Shown here: in pieces, positions 8,307-17,348 of the stretch
Layout of the letters: each line of letters opens with the position of its first letter
Position numbering within the stretch: position 1 is the stretch's first letter
From: an uncultured Acholeplasmatales bacterium
Lineage (GTDB): Bacteria > Bacillota_I > Bacilli_A > ML615J-28 > CAG-698
Assembly: GCA_937877075.1 (NCBI GenBank)
Contig: CALEGD010000106.1
Location: forward strand, 1-35,860
Direction of reading: 5' to 3'
DNA length: 35,860 nucleotides
Notes under the pieces: generated by a model
What the model saw: only the letters and a program-made list of their open reading frames with translations
Told to the model about the DNA's origin: nothing
Databases searched by the model: none
Position numbers and translations under genes: made by a program

Positions 8307-9038
8307 CTATTGCTTGCGATAAATAATTTCCGTTCGGTATTCATAAAGAGCAGAATTATAAAATGTTTCCGTATATTCAATCAATTTTTCCTGGCCATCA
8401 TAAGCATAACGAACCCTTTTCAAAAGCGGGGTATCATCATATACTTTGAGGAGGTTTTTCATATCTTTGGTCCCAGAGACGGCACTGACATATTCTTCAA
8501 AATGGGTAAAATATATCTTTTGCGTTCCCAAATAGCGATAAAGTGATTCGCCTAAAACACTCAGATTTTCCGGTTTTTTCATAATTGGTAGTAAATAGGT
8601 GTCGGAAAAAAGTATCGGAACCTGTGTTCCTCTGATTCTTTTTAAATTAAAAAGATTGTCATCGGGTTTGATATTGAAGATGGATGCCAGTTTATTCCCG
8701 GCCGGGATGAGATTGAATTCCATTTCCAGGGTTTTGCATGGCAGTCCCATTTCCTTCATTTCATTGGAAAAACTACGTACCAGCGTAAAATTCAAAAGCG
8801 ACGATTTGTTTTGGTAGACGATGGTACCAAATCCGGCACGACGAACTAAATATTGCTGCTGAACCAATTGGGAAATAGCATTTCGAATCGTTACCCGACT
8901 GACACCGTAGGCTTTGGAAAGTTCCTTTTCACTTGGAATCAGCTCTCCTTCTTTCCAAACTCCGGTTTCAATGTTTTTCCTCAATTTATTTCTTACCTGC
9001 AAATAAAAAGGTGTGTTGTTTGTTTTATCGACAGCCAT
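8307..9038 (-). CDS. GntR-family (HutC/UTRA subfamily) transcriptional regulator
   Basis: 243 residues, the usual size for this subfamily. The ATG at 9038 is chosen because GTGGAGG lies about 6 nt upstream; an in-frame TTG at 9059 coincides with the -10 hexamer and cannot be used. Residues about 5-75 form the winged-helix domain (PFYLQVRNKLRKNIETGVWK, LIPSEKELSKAYGVSRVTIR, GFGTIV). Residues 85-240 form a UTRA effector-binding domain (RSFSNEMKEMG, FNLKRIRGTQVPILFSDTYL, LIEYTETFYNSALYEY). Such proteins are usually repressors relieved by a sugar phosphate or similar metabolite. Its own promoter shares a box with that of the downstream propeller/ABC operon, so autoregulation together with control of that operon is likely. 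The effector is unknown. Confidence 0.92.
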   Translation of the reverse strand: MAVDKTNNTPFYLQVRNKLRKNIETGVWKEGELIPSEKELSKAYGVSRVTIRNAISQLVQQQYLVRRAGFGTIVYQNKSSLLNFTLVRSFSNEMKEMGLPCKTLEMEFNLIPAGNKLASIFNIKPDDNLFNLKRIRGTQVPILFSDTYLLPIMKKPENLSVLGESLYRYLGTQKIYFTHFEEYVSAVSGTKDMKNLLKVYDDTPLLKRVRYAYDGQEKLIEYTETFYNSALYEYRTEIIYRKQ

Positions 9039-9058
9039 ATCTATCCTCCACAGGTTCA

Positions 9059-9087
9059 ATTATATCATATATTTAATACATTTTCAA
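9059..9087 (-). promoter_or_regulatory. SigA-type promoter of the GntR gene with putative autoregulatory box
   Basis: On the minus strand: -35 TTGAAA (9087-9082), exactly 17 bp, -10 TATAAT (9064-9059). The -35 is embedded in AAATGTCTTGAAAATGTATT, similar to the box at the operon promoter near 8001. The ATGT elements within the box are 11 bp apart, on one face of the helix. Confidence 0.7.
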
Positions 9088-9130
9088 GACATTTATCGAA
9101 AATGAAATCTGTTGAGTGGAGTTCGTTTGA

Positions 9131-9185
9131 AAATAAAAGAACCTATAATATTGTATTTTCACAACATATTATAGGGTTCTTTTTA
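9131..9185. terminator. Strong bidirectional-looking Rho-independent terminator ending the rhamnose locus
   Basis: Arms 9138-9152 (AGAACCTATAATAT) and 9166-9180 (ATATTATAGGGTTCT) pair over 14 bp with one bulge. On the minus strand the stem is followed by TTTTATTTTC, on the plus strand by TTTTT. It lies directly behind the pgmB stop and marks the end of the long operon. There is no plus-strand gene to be ended by it here. Confidence 0.85.
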
Positions 9186-9186
9186 A

Positions 9187-9825
9187 TTACTTATTAAAAT
9201 ATTGAATTAAATCATTTGGTTCTTCAATAAACAAGTCAGCATCTTGATATTTTACTGCATTATGAATCGCAATCGCAAGCATTCCGGCGGCTTTTGCTGC
9301 CTTAATTCCCGCAAAAGCATCTTCAATAACGGCACATTTTGAAGGTTCAATATTCATTTTATTTGCTGCTATTAAGAAAACATCGGGAGCAGGTTTTGAC
9401 CTATCAATATCATTCCCATCAACAATTGCATCAAATGAATTTAATAAACCTATTTGCTTTAATATTTTCTTAGCATTTTTACTTGAAGAACCAATCGCCA
9501 TTAGATACTTTTTCTCTTTCAGAAAATTAAGTAAATCCAGTATTCCTGGTAAAATGTCTTTTTCGGAAAGCTCATCGAGCAAGTTTAAATAAACCTGATT
9601 TTTATATTCCATGAGATTTTGTTTTTCAGATTCCGAATAGTTTTTAGGTGAGCACTCAAGAATTATTTCTAAGGATTCTAAACGCGACACCCCTCTTAAA
9701 CGATTATTAATCTCTCGGTCAAAATAAATTCCTTCTTTATCGGCCATCATTTTCCAAGCCCGATAATGATAATTATCAGTAGATACAATTACGCCATCTA
9801 AGTCAAAGATTATTGCTTTTAACAT
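9187..9825 (-). CDS. pgmB: beta-Phosphoglucomutase
   Basis: Cytoplasmic HAD-superfamily enzyme converting beta-D-glucose 1-phosphate to glucose 6-phosphate. All family landmarks are present: MLKAIIFDLDGVI with both catalytic aspartates, the cap-domain YHYRAWK and RGVSR(L)ESL phosphate-binding loop, GSSSKNA, KPAPDVF and IEDAFAGI with the Mg-binding acidic pair. Length is normal, about 212 residues. The ATG at 9825 is preferred, with GGAAG 5 nt upstream; the ATG at 9837 is an in-frame alternative 3 nt after the preceding stop. This gene closes the operon. Its substrate is the product of inverting GH65 phosphorylases, and such an enzyme is encoded at 18300-20618 in the same operon, so the pair forms a phosphorolytic route to glucose 6-phosphate. 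Confidence 0.93.
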   Translation of the reverse strand: MLKAIIFDLDGVIVSTDNYHYRAWKMMADKEGIYFDREINNRLRGVSRLESLEIILECSPKNYSESEKQNLMEYKNQVYLNLLDELSEKDILPGILDLLNFLKEKKYLMAIGSSSKNAKKILKQIGLLNSFDAIVDGNDIDRSKPAPDVFLIAANKMNIEPSKCAVIEDAFAGIKAAKAAGMLAIAIHNAVKYQDADLFIEEPNDLIQYFNK

Positions 9826-9840
9826 CATTTCTTCCATTCT

Positions 9841-12800
9841 TTACTTTTTTCTAAAAAACAAAAATCCAAAAGCCGATACTAAGCTTAAAAAGACAAACAA
9901 GAAACTCGAATTATTCTTACAACCTTTTGCAACAGGTTTTTCTAAAACAGGGGCAGGAAGGGGTTCAATAACTTCTATTTTTGTTTCCAAAGCTTTTTTC
10001 GCATTATTCAAATTATTTAAACTAATGGCAATATCAGCGGATGAAGCTAAGACGTTATCACGTACTTCTTCCGCTTTTTTGATTGCTTCTTGAAGTTTTT
10101 GATAAGAATAATTTGTATAAGCACCTTCTTCAATTGCTTTTATCTCCTTAATTTTGTTAACAAGATCGGTTTTATCCAAGATGTTTTCCAATCCGTAAAT
10201 TGCATCATATAATTGAAACATACCTACATTAATATCAGATTGAACTAAAAATTCATCTTCTAGAATAGCTTCTGCAGCTTCTATTTTGATTTGTAAATAG
10301 TTCCATGTTTCCACAGTAAAATCAGTTTGATTTAAAGCGTAAGCAATTTCTAGGAGATGTTCGACATCACTTGTATCAATTTCAGATTTGATAAAAACAT
10401 CAGCTTCTGCTTCTATAAGATATGGATTGACCAAATTAATCTCAGATAAGTCTTCTTTATTTAAAGTACCAATAAACTTAAATGTTCCAGTTTTTGACCG
10501 ATCATATGTTTTACTTGCCCAATTTATTCCTATCTCATGTTCAAGACCTTTAGAATCAATAACAGTTACAGTGCTTCCTAATTGACTGATTACATCAGCT
10601 TTAGAAACATATCTTTCAACCGCAATTTTCTTCTTCACTACCTCTTTTACAACATTTTGTGTCTCATCAAAACTCATACTTTCATCTAGCTCTGAAACTC
10701 TTAATGAAGTAATGGTTATCGGTATTAGGCCTGCATGAATTGAAATATAACCTGCTTCACGATTTAGATTTTCTTTTTGAACAAACATAATTGGCACATT
10801 ATTAACAGAAAGAGATAGAGTATCATTATACGAGATTATCCGAATATTAAACTCGCTGTTTAATGACCAATTGGCAATATTTGCATCTTCAGGTCCTAAT
10901 TCTGGTTTTGCACCGTTCCAAATTAACGCCCGCCCTTTTGGTTCAATAGCTATATAATACCCTTGATTATAATTTGACTGAACATCACTAATGTTGGGTC
11001 TGTATAATCCGAAACCGGCATATCCCCAAGCTGATGGATCAGATATATTAAATTTCATCGTTGCATCAAGCATAAAGTTTTTATATTTCTTTTCAGTAAA
11101 ACCATAAGCTCGGTCCCAATCAAGAGTATTAAAATTTCCGTTAAGGTTAATTGTTCTTCCGTCATTATCCCAGGAACTACCGCCTAAAGCTTGCCAATTA
11201 TTAATTTTTGAGATCAAATCTTGCCCGACTTCATAATTGGAATAAACTTGTATTTCTGTAAAAACGGAAGCACTATTATTTACGGAACTATTCGTGACTC
11301 TGATGTAACGAACATTAATTGGTTCAAAATCATTCAAAACTGTACCGACATAAGGAACATTTTTCCACGAACCTTCAAATAAGGGGATTGCATCGGAAAA
11401 ATCAGATTGTTTTGCCGCTTCTACTTTTACATTATTAAAGGTCCAATCATGCCAAAACGAAAGCACCAATTTCTCGATTGTATATTCTTGTTTCAAATCG
11501 AGGATTGACCAACCAACCGCATTATTCCCATTACCGTCAATTAGAGAAATAACGCTGGATTCGGGATCAAAGGACCCATCCGTTATGTACTTAATATTAT
11601 CCGATGACCCGTTGAAACCTTTAAAATTCAAGTTTGTATTCATATCAAGACTCTTGAATTCGGGAATTATTCCTTGAGATATATTTTTTGAAGCGTCAGT
11701 AATGTATAAATAAACATCGGTCACTTCGCTTAACTCTTCCCCTCGAATACTAATAGCCCTGATGATTTCAGTTGAAAATTCTTTGTCTTTACCGACGATA
11801 ATTGGGTCGGTGTAAAGATAGGTATTAGCAGATCCTACTATCGGAAATGAACCATCTAGCGTATAGTAGATTTTCGCTCCCAAATCACCGGTATTAAAAC
11901 TTACTGTTTGACTACCTACATATGTTCCCTTCTTATGAGAACTTTCCGGAGCCGATAAATCTTCATATATTTTTACATCATCGCCTTCAACTTTAAATAT
12001 TTTCATCTCCCCTGGTTTAAAGAAGGAAGTGAATTTTCCGCTTTTCACATCATAATAGATTTCTTGCGGATTTTCTAAAGTTGAAATATCTTTGGGATCA
12101 GGTAAAGTTGTAGAAGAAAATTCGGTCGGTTTATAGTATGTCAGTCCCTCAATCCCGGTCGAAAGATCAAGCTTGAATTGATAATCTTTTCCTTCACCTT
12201 CAATTGATTTATTAAAAACCAATAAATAAACTTCGGAATCATCTTTACTAAAAGCAATCGAGTAAATAAAGTCATCATTATCATTTTCGGGTTGAAGAAT
12301 GAAACTGCTCGGTAATTCTTCAGTTCCATTAGGAACATTAGCTGTGTGATAAGCATGTTTTACATCTAATCCCATTAGGATAGGACCTAACTGACGAACT
12401 TGCCAGTTAAGTATTTGCATCGGTTCATATAAATCTGTTTCTTCGCCACTGGATGATAAAACAAAATCACGCATTCCTTCGCCACCATTTTCAGTAGAAA
12501 CATATTCGGGAGCTACCCAGTTAAAGTGAGATATACTTTTTAATCCGTAGGTAAGTAAGGAATAAACGCTCCATCGAGCCATATCGACTGTTGGTCTGGT
12601 CATTCCATTCCAACTACCCATTTGAGTAAAACCACCGGTTTTCATTCTTTTGTTATTATAAGCAACATCACGAATAACTTCTAAATCTGAAAAATAAGAT
12701 GAACGAACTGCTTCAGTTTGAGTAAACGGATAATGGTCAAAATATAGATATTCTAGATTATTTGCACCAACATTGTTTACCCAAAGGTTGATATAATCAC

Positions 12801-13350
12801 GATATGAGCCTCCAAGATTACTGGCACCGGCATAGTTTGGGTATAAGTTCACAAATGGAAATCTAGTCTTATCACCGTTAGAGAATTCTAAAAAGGATTC
12901 GCTTAACGCCGGCATTTGTGCGGCTGAAGGCTCGTCTTTAAGATGATATCCTATAGCATTTTCTAGATCTTTTACTAAATTAAAGGAAGAATTAAAATCC
13001 AACATATTATCTCCTTGATAGAGATAATAACTATTCAGTTCTTTCATCTTCAAGTCGAGATTATTCCAAAATTCAGGTGTATTTTGATAATAGTCTATCC
13101 CTTGAGAAGTTCTACGAGGCATTAAAGTTAAATTCATACCTGATGCAGCAATATCTTCAAGTTGTTCTTCATATGAAGTTGTTTTCGGGTCATAAAAAGA
13201 AACCCAACTTCCAAGCAAGAATTGATCAAATGTTGACACTTTTTTATCTTCCTCTCCAGTTTCTTCTGCACTAACATAAACAACACCAAAGATACTTAAA
13301 CTAATCATCAAGGAAATAACAACTATTAATTTCCTTAAATTAACTATCAT
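9841..13350 (-). CDS. Surface multidomain TIM-barrel glycosidase-like protein with discoidin, jelly-roll and FIVAR modules and KGC tail
   Basis: 1169 residues. A Sec signal peptide (about 1-28, ending VYVSA) lacks a lipobox. Residues about 40-445 look like a clan GH-A-type TIM barrel: IAASGMNLTLMPRR, GYHLKDEPS (DEP at 139-141 in the place of the usual acid/base NEP), YLYFDHYPF, GLKSISHFNWVAPE. The exact GH family is not clear to me. Next come a chitobiase C-terminal-like domain (about 455-550, KIYYTLDGSFPIVGS), a discoidin domain (555-700, SFWHDWTFNNVKVEAA, VRYIRVTN), a concanavalin-like jelly roll (710-895, WGYAGFGLYRP), an Ig-like domain (905-1005), two FIVAR repeats (1010-1140) and the C-terminal AKGC + hydrophobic helix + FRKK tail. 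The ATG overlaps the previous stop by 1 nt, with AAGGAG upstream. Probably the surface glycan-cutting enzyme of the locus. Confidence 0.8.
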   Translation of the reverse strand: MIVNLRKLIVVISLMISLSIFGVVYVSAEETGEEDKKVSTFDQFLLGSWVSFYDPKTTSYEEQLEDIAASGMNLTLMPRRTSQGIDYYQNTPEFWNNLDLKMKELNSYYLYQGDNMLDFNSSFNLVKDLENAIGYHLKDEPSAAQMPALSESFLEFSNGDKTRFPFVNLYPNYAGASNLGGSYRDYINLWVNNVGANNLEYLYFDHYPFTQTEAVRSSYFSDLEVIRDVAYNNKRMKTGGFTQMGSWNGMTRPTVDMARWSVYSLLTYGLKSISHFNWVAPEYVSTENGGEGMRDFVLSSSGEETDLYEPMQILNWQVRQLGPILMGLDVKHAYHTANVPNGTEELPSSFILQPENDNDDFIYSIAFSKDDSEVYLLVFNKSIEGEGKDYQFKLDLSTGIEGLTYYKPTEFSSTTLPDPKDISTLENPQEIYYDVKSGKFTSFFKPGEMKIFKVEGDDVKIYEDLSAPESSHKKGTYVGSQTVSFNTGDLGAKIYYTLDGSFPIVGSANTYLYTDPIIVGKDKEFSTEIIRAISIRGEELSEVTDVYLYITDASKNISQGIIPEFKSLDMNTNLNFKGFNGSSDNIKYITDGSFDPESSVISLIDGNGNNAVGWSILDLKQEYTIEKLVLSFWHDWTFNNVKVEAAKQSDFSDAIPLFEGSWKNVPYVGTVLNDFEPINVRYIRVTNSSVNNSASVFTEIQVYSNYEVGQDLISKINNWQALGGSSWDNDGRTINLNGNFNTLDWDRAYGFTEKKYKNFMLDATMKFNISDPSAWGYAGFGLYRPNISDVQSNYNQGYYIAIEPKGRALIWNGAKPELGPEDANIANWSLNSEFNIRIISYNDTLSLSVNNVPIMFVQKENLNREAGYISIHAGLIPITITSLRVSELDESMSFDETQNVVKEVVKKKIAVERYVSKADVISQLGSTVTVIDSKGLEHEIGINWASKTYDRSKTGTFKFIGTLNKEDLSEINLVNPYLIEAEADVFIKSEIDTSDVEHLLEIAYALNQTDFTVETWNYLQIKIEAAEAILEDEFLVQSDINVGMFQLYDAIYGLENILDKTDLVNKIKEIKAIEEGAYTNYSYQKLQEAIKKAEEVRDNVLASSADIAISLNNLNNAKKALETKIEVIEPLPAPVLEKPVAKGCKNNSSFLFVFLSLVSAFGFLFFRKK

Positions 13351-16300
13351 TAAAATCTCCTTCTTCTAACAATAAATAAAGCGAACATTAAGGAAAAACC
13401 AGTTAAAACACTTTGCATAATTGTAGTAGAAAGACAACCTTTCTTTTTCTTTTGTAACGATTCAATCGCTTCTTTTAATAAAGTATTTGCTTCTTCAACA
13501 TCTTCTTCTGAAACATCATTACTTTCTGAAACGGATTTCGCATAATCTAATGCTTCAATTAAATCTTCCCAGTTTTCTGCTTTGTAATCGTCCTTTTTTA
13601 ACGCTTCTGCTTCAGAAATCGTATTATATAACTCTGTCTTATTACCTAAAGCAACTAATGATGAAGCTTTTGTTGTTAAATCTTCAAGAGCAGCGTCTAT
13701 TTCAGCTTGTAAAGCATCAATATTATCATTTACAGCTTTAGCCTCATCAAAAGCAGTTTTAAAGGCGTTATAACTGGATGCTGTATAATCGCTAGAAACA
13801 ATTGTTTTATATTGATCAATTTTAGAAATCATTTCAGACTTATTGCCCCTCTTAACTAATGCCTTATAAGCATTATCAAGTGGGGTAAAAACTTCGTTTA
13901 CTTCAGCTTGAGTTGTAAGATTGTCTGCCTTGTTATCTACAACCATTGCAGCATCAAGGGCATTCTTAAAAACACTATAAGTTGAAGTTGTATATTCCGC
14001 TTCAACTACAGCCTCGGCTAATGTTAATAATTCACGTAAACTTGTTTTAACTCCGTGTAATAATAATCCTTCTACTGCCGCTTTTAATTCCGCTAAAACT
14101 TCATCTACATCAGTTTGACTTAAATTTGCATTTCCGTTCAAATCAGAATTGTTCTCATCAACAAACAATACTTCTTTTGAAACTTCCATTTTATCTAGAT
14201 AAAGAACCCAAGTAGATAAAAGATAAACTCCACTACTTTCTTCACTAATACCATAAGCATCTAGATAACTATCATATAAAGCTTTTAAATCTGTTGTGTT
14301 ACCGCGGGCAATTAAGGTAGTAGAATCGAGGAGAGCTAAATCGGCTAGATAAGTTTCTTGAGCCAAATTTGTTTCTGAAATTTGCATAGTTTCATATTTA
14401 ACTGTTTCTTCCAATATTGCAAGCAAATTATCCCTGCTCACAAATGTATAGGTAGTCGGATCTACATCGTCTAATAAAGCTTTCTTTGCAGCATATAAAT
14501 CGATAATTTCGCTCAATTCGGCTTCGGTTGCTCTTACTACTAAATCATTGCTAGCATTCTCTAAATTTGATTTGATTAAGTCAACATCAACTTGATTCAA
14601 ATCACTATTTCCGTTTGGAGCGAGGGCATTTTCGGCTGCCGTCAGAGAAACTAGGTAATCTGTAAAAGATGTGGTTGTATAAAGATTGCTATCTTTATCT
14701 TTTATTAAATTATAAACTTCAGATAACTCTGTTAAATCACCGCGAAGTTCTAAAACCTCTAGGGCTTGCTCTAAAACAGAAACTGCATCATCTACTTCGC
14801 TTTGAGTTTTTAAGCGAGCATCGCGTAATTCAAGAGCTAAATTTAATTTTTCTTCTAAAAAAGAAAACGAAGATAGAGTATAAAGATTTAAATCTATTTC
14901 AGAAGCAATATTGATACTAGTTTCTAAAGCTGTAATGTCAGCGACTTCATCAACACTCACCTTCACATCAAGTAATTTATAGATATCAGCGACATTTTCT
15001 GGCAATCCGCTACTAGGAACGAAAGTAAATGTATAAACACCGACTGCTGTTTCGCCGTTTTCTATGTCATTAGAATAGTCTTGGCTTAACCAAGAGCCAT
15101 TAACTTGATATTGATTCTTCAAACTATCTTTTATATTTAAACTGGTTGGAAGCAATGCCATTACATCATTAAGATTAGAGCCATTTGCAACTAAAAGTTC
15201 ATGTTCTACACCGCTTACTTCTATAATAGCTTCTTCCATATCCATAATCGGGGTCGGTGCCGTAATAGCTTGAATTTCTGTATAAATGGAATAATTACCG
15301 ACACTTGTGTTTCCAGAGCTGATGACCCGGATATACCTTGCCTTAACCGGTTCAAAATGCCAGGCTAGACCATTACCCTCAGTCGTATTACCTAATTCAC
15401 CATGGTTTAAAATATATTCCCAGTCATGAGGAATATCTGCATCAAGTGAACTTGTAGGGATGCCCAAACCTAAACTATCATCTAAATCATTATTGAAAAC
15501 AGTTGTTACTCCCGTAGAAAAATCTTCCGATGTTGAAAGTTGAATTACAATGTCTTTGAATGACCAGTCATGCCAGAATGATACATTAACTTGATTAATG
15601 AAACAGTCAATACCAAAATCTATATAAATCCAACCAGGAACTGTATTACCTAAAGAGTCAATTAACTCAACTGCGCCCCAAGAAGATATATCGCCATCAA
15701 CGATTGCTTTGAGTGTTCCGTCATTAGCAGAATTTGCGCTATTTCCTCTACTTAAAAGTTGAGTACCGTCTAAGCCGATTGCTTTTACTGATTCATTTTT
15801 ATAAGCAATATTTACATTTGGTGAAACTTGTCCAACTTCACCAACAAGGGCTTGAATTTCGGTAAACACAGATTGCATGTTTTCTCCTTTCGCATTATTA
15901 GTAACGCGAAGATAACGGGCTTTAACCGGTGTAGGAAGCCTATATTCGCTCCCGGTACTAGGAACATTTTGAATTCCGCCATCGTTTGAAAATACCGTTA
16001 CCGCATCAGAGAAATCAAAACTTAGCGCTAATTCTATTTTTGTATCACTGAAATACCAATCATGCCAAGCGGAGTAAATGATACTTCCGATTGAATATTC
16101 TTTACCGAAATCAATGACTGCCCAGGCAACCTCATCAGTTATAATACAACTAGTTGAAGGATTAAAAGAACCGTCAGTTAATAGGGCAGCATCACTAGCA
16201 GCTCCATTAAAACCGCTAAATTCTACTTCGCTTGTAAAATCAAGACTCTTAAAAATTGGAGTAAGACCAGCGGCAACGTTTTTACCAACATCAGGATTAG

Positions 16301-17210
16301 TTACCTTGTATATAAAATTAACCGGTAAACTTGTCACATTATTTGTATGAACGATTGCTCTTATTAAAATATCAGTCCCTAAACTTTCAGTTTTAATCGG
16401 CCCATCATAAAGATTAGATGAAAGGGTCGGATAAGTTCCGTCGGTTGTATAATAAATAGTTCCTTCTGGATAGGCACTTGTTAAAACCAAATCAAAATTA
16501 GTACTATACGTTCCACTTAAAACACTTGGGAATACCGGTGCAACTTCGTTTTGCTTTGTTGGGTTAAGAACAACACTAGTTCCATAAACTTCTATTCTTG
16601 AAAATAAAGAATATCCAGAATTATTGGCATTATTTGTTACTCGAATATAACGTCCTTGAATAGCATTAAAGTTAAAGAATTGTAAATCAGTATAGTAATC
16701 TTTATAACTTCCGCCAATACCGACCCCAAACCCCAATGAGTTATCGTTATCGTTGCTATAAACTGTTAAATAATTTTCAAAATCAGGATCATTTGCAACT
16801 TGGACAACAACATCAGTAAAATTCCAATCATTCCAAAATTGAAAACCAACGCTATTAAAAACATAAGCCTCACCCAAATCAATAACTACCCAGCCTAATT
16901 TGGATACACCGTCAGTTGAGGATGCAGTTGGTGTTTCAGCTAAAAATACGGAGTTATCAAATCTTAGATAATCGTATTTTTCCACAGTCTTAGTGATTAA
17001 ATTATCAGGAAGAGGATCTGTTGCATTTACAAACGGCCTTTGATAAAAGACAGTTTGACCATCAATAGAATAAAAACTAACGTCTTTATCTAAAGCTACA
17101 TTTACTTGTGGAATCTCTGTATCAATACTAGAATCAGCATTGATTGAAATTGAAGGAATAATTACCATTAAGATAATCAACGATAATAATCCGACAAATA
17201 ATTTTTTCAT
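13350..17210 (-). CDS. Giant surface protein: three discoidin domains, chitobiase-C-like domain, seven FIVAR repeats, KGC tail
   Basis: 1286 residues with no recognisable catalytic domain. The signal peptide is about 1-25 without a lipobox. Discoidin domains lie at about 36-212, 310-455 and 465-645, each with a WxDWxFxDxxIQ-type motif (FWNDWNFTDVVVQ, WHDWYFSDTKIEL, FWHDWSFKDIVIQL) and an RYIRV near the end. A chitobiase C-terminal-like domain (TIYYTTDGTYPTLSS) sits at 218-305 and an Ig-like domain at 655-755. About seven helical FIVAR repeats of 65-80 residues follow at 760-1245, separated by RGN/RGD-like turns. The tail is KKKKGC + hydrophobic helix + VRRRRF. FIVAR repeats are known as extended spacers in large surface proteins; I infer a glycan-binding stalk. 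A possible internal promoter precedes the gene. Confidence 0.85.
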   Translation of the reverse strand: MKKLFVGLLSLIILMVIIPSISINADSSIDTEIPQVNVALDKDVSFYSIDGQTVFYQRPFVNATDPLPDNLITKTVEKYDYLRFDNSVFLAETPTASSTDGVSKLGWVVIDLGEAYVFNSVGFQFWNDWNFTDVVVQVANDPDFENYLTVYSNDNDNSLGFGVGIGGSYKDYYTDLQFFNFNAIQGRYIRVTNNANNSGYSLFSRIEVYGTSVVLNPTKQNEVAPVFPSVLSGTYSTNFDLVLTSAYPEGTIYYTTDGTYPTLSSNLYDGPIKTESLGTDILIRAIVHTNNVTSLPVNFIYKVTNPDVGKNVAAGLTPIFKSLDFTSEVEFSGFNGAASDAALLTDGSFNPSTSCIITDEVAWAVIDFGKEYSIGSIIYSAWHDWYFSDTKIELALSFDFSDAVTVFSNDGGIQNVPSTGSEYRLPTPVKARYLRVTNNAKGENMQSVFTEIQALVGEVGQVSPNVNIAYKNESVKAIGLDGTQLLSRGNSANSANDGTLKAIVDGDISSWGAVELIDSLGNTVPGWIYIDFGIDCFINQVNVSFWHDWSFKDIVIQLSTSEDFSTGVTTVFNNDLDDSLGLGIPTSSLDADIPHDWEYILNHGELGNTTEGNGLAWHFEPVKARYIRVISSGNTSVGNYSIYTEIQAITAPTPIMDMEEAIIEVSGVEHELLVANGSNLNDVMALLPTSLNIKDSLKNQYQVNGSWLSQDYSNDIENGETAVGVYTFTFVPSSGLPENVADIYKLLDVKVSVDEVADITALETSINIASEIDLNLYTLSSFSFLEEKLNLALELRDARLKTQSEVDDAVSVLEQALEVLELRGDLTELSEVYNLIKDKDSNLYTTTSFTDYLVSLTAAENALAPNGNSDLNQVDVDLIKSNLENASNDLVVRATEAELSEIIDLYAAKKALLDDVDPTTYTFVSRDNLLAILEETVKYETMQISETNLAQETYLADLALLDSTTLIARGNTTDLKALYDSYLDAYGISEESSGVYLLSTWVLYLDKMEVSKEVLFVDENNSDLNGNANLSQTDVDEVLAELKAAVEGLLLHGVKTSLRELLTLAEAVVEAEYTTSTYSVFKNALDAAMVVDNKADNLTTQAEVNEVFTPLDNAYKALVKRGNKSEMISKIDQYKTIVSSDYTASSYNAFKTAFDEAKAVNDNIDALQAEIDAALEDLTTKASSLVALGNKTELYNTISEAEALKKDDYKAENWEDLIEALDYAKSVSESNDVSEEDVEEANTLLKEAIESLQKKKKGCLSTTIMQSVLTGFSLMFALFIVRRRRF

Positions 17211-17310
17211 GTCTTTAAATCTCCCTTTTATATAGTTTTTGTTTCTTGTACATTACAAAGAAAACTTCTAAATTAGAAATTGTATTCATTTTAATCCGAC
17301 AAAATGTTTT

Positions 17311-17336
17311 ATTATAACAGTTTTAATTCATTACAA
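17311..17336 (-). promoter_or_regulatory. Possible internal promoter with extended -10
   Basis: In the 138-bp gap before the giant surface gene, the minus strand shows TGTTATAAT, an extended -10 (TGnTATAAT, 17319-17311), and TTGTAA at 17336-17331 with a short 14-bp spacer. It is about 100 nt from the start codon. It could boost the last three genes independently. There is no convincing terminator in the same gap. Confidence 0.4.
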
Positions 17337-17348
17337 TTATTATTCGAG

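Noticed and set aside
9059..9059. Upstream TTG start for the GntR gene (and similar TTG starts at 7960 and 20639)
   Set aside because: Each lies before or inside the ribosome site or promoter of a better-placed ATG, so the ATG starts were used.
13487..14914. Plus-strand open frames opposite the giant FIVAR protein gene
   Set aside because: They are antisense to a long, clearly coding gene with domains, signal peptide and ribosome site, and have no start signals or recognisable motifs of their own; other plus-strand frames in the window are the same kind of shadow.
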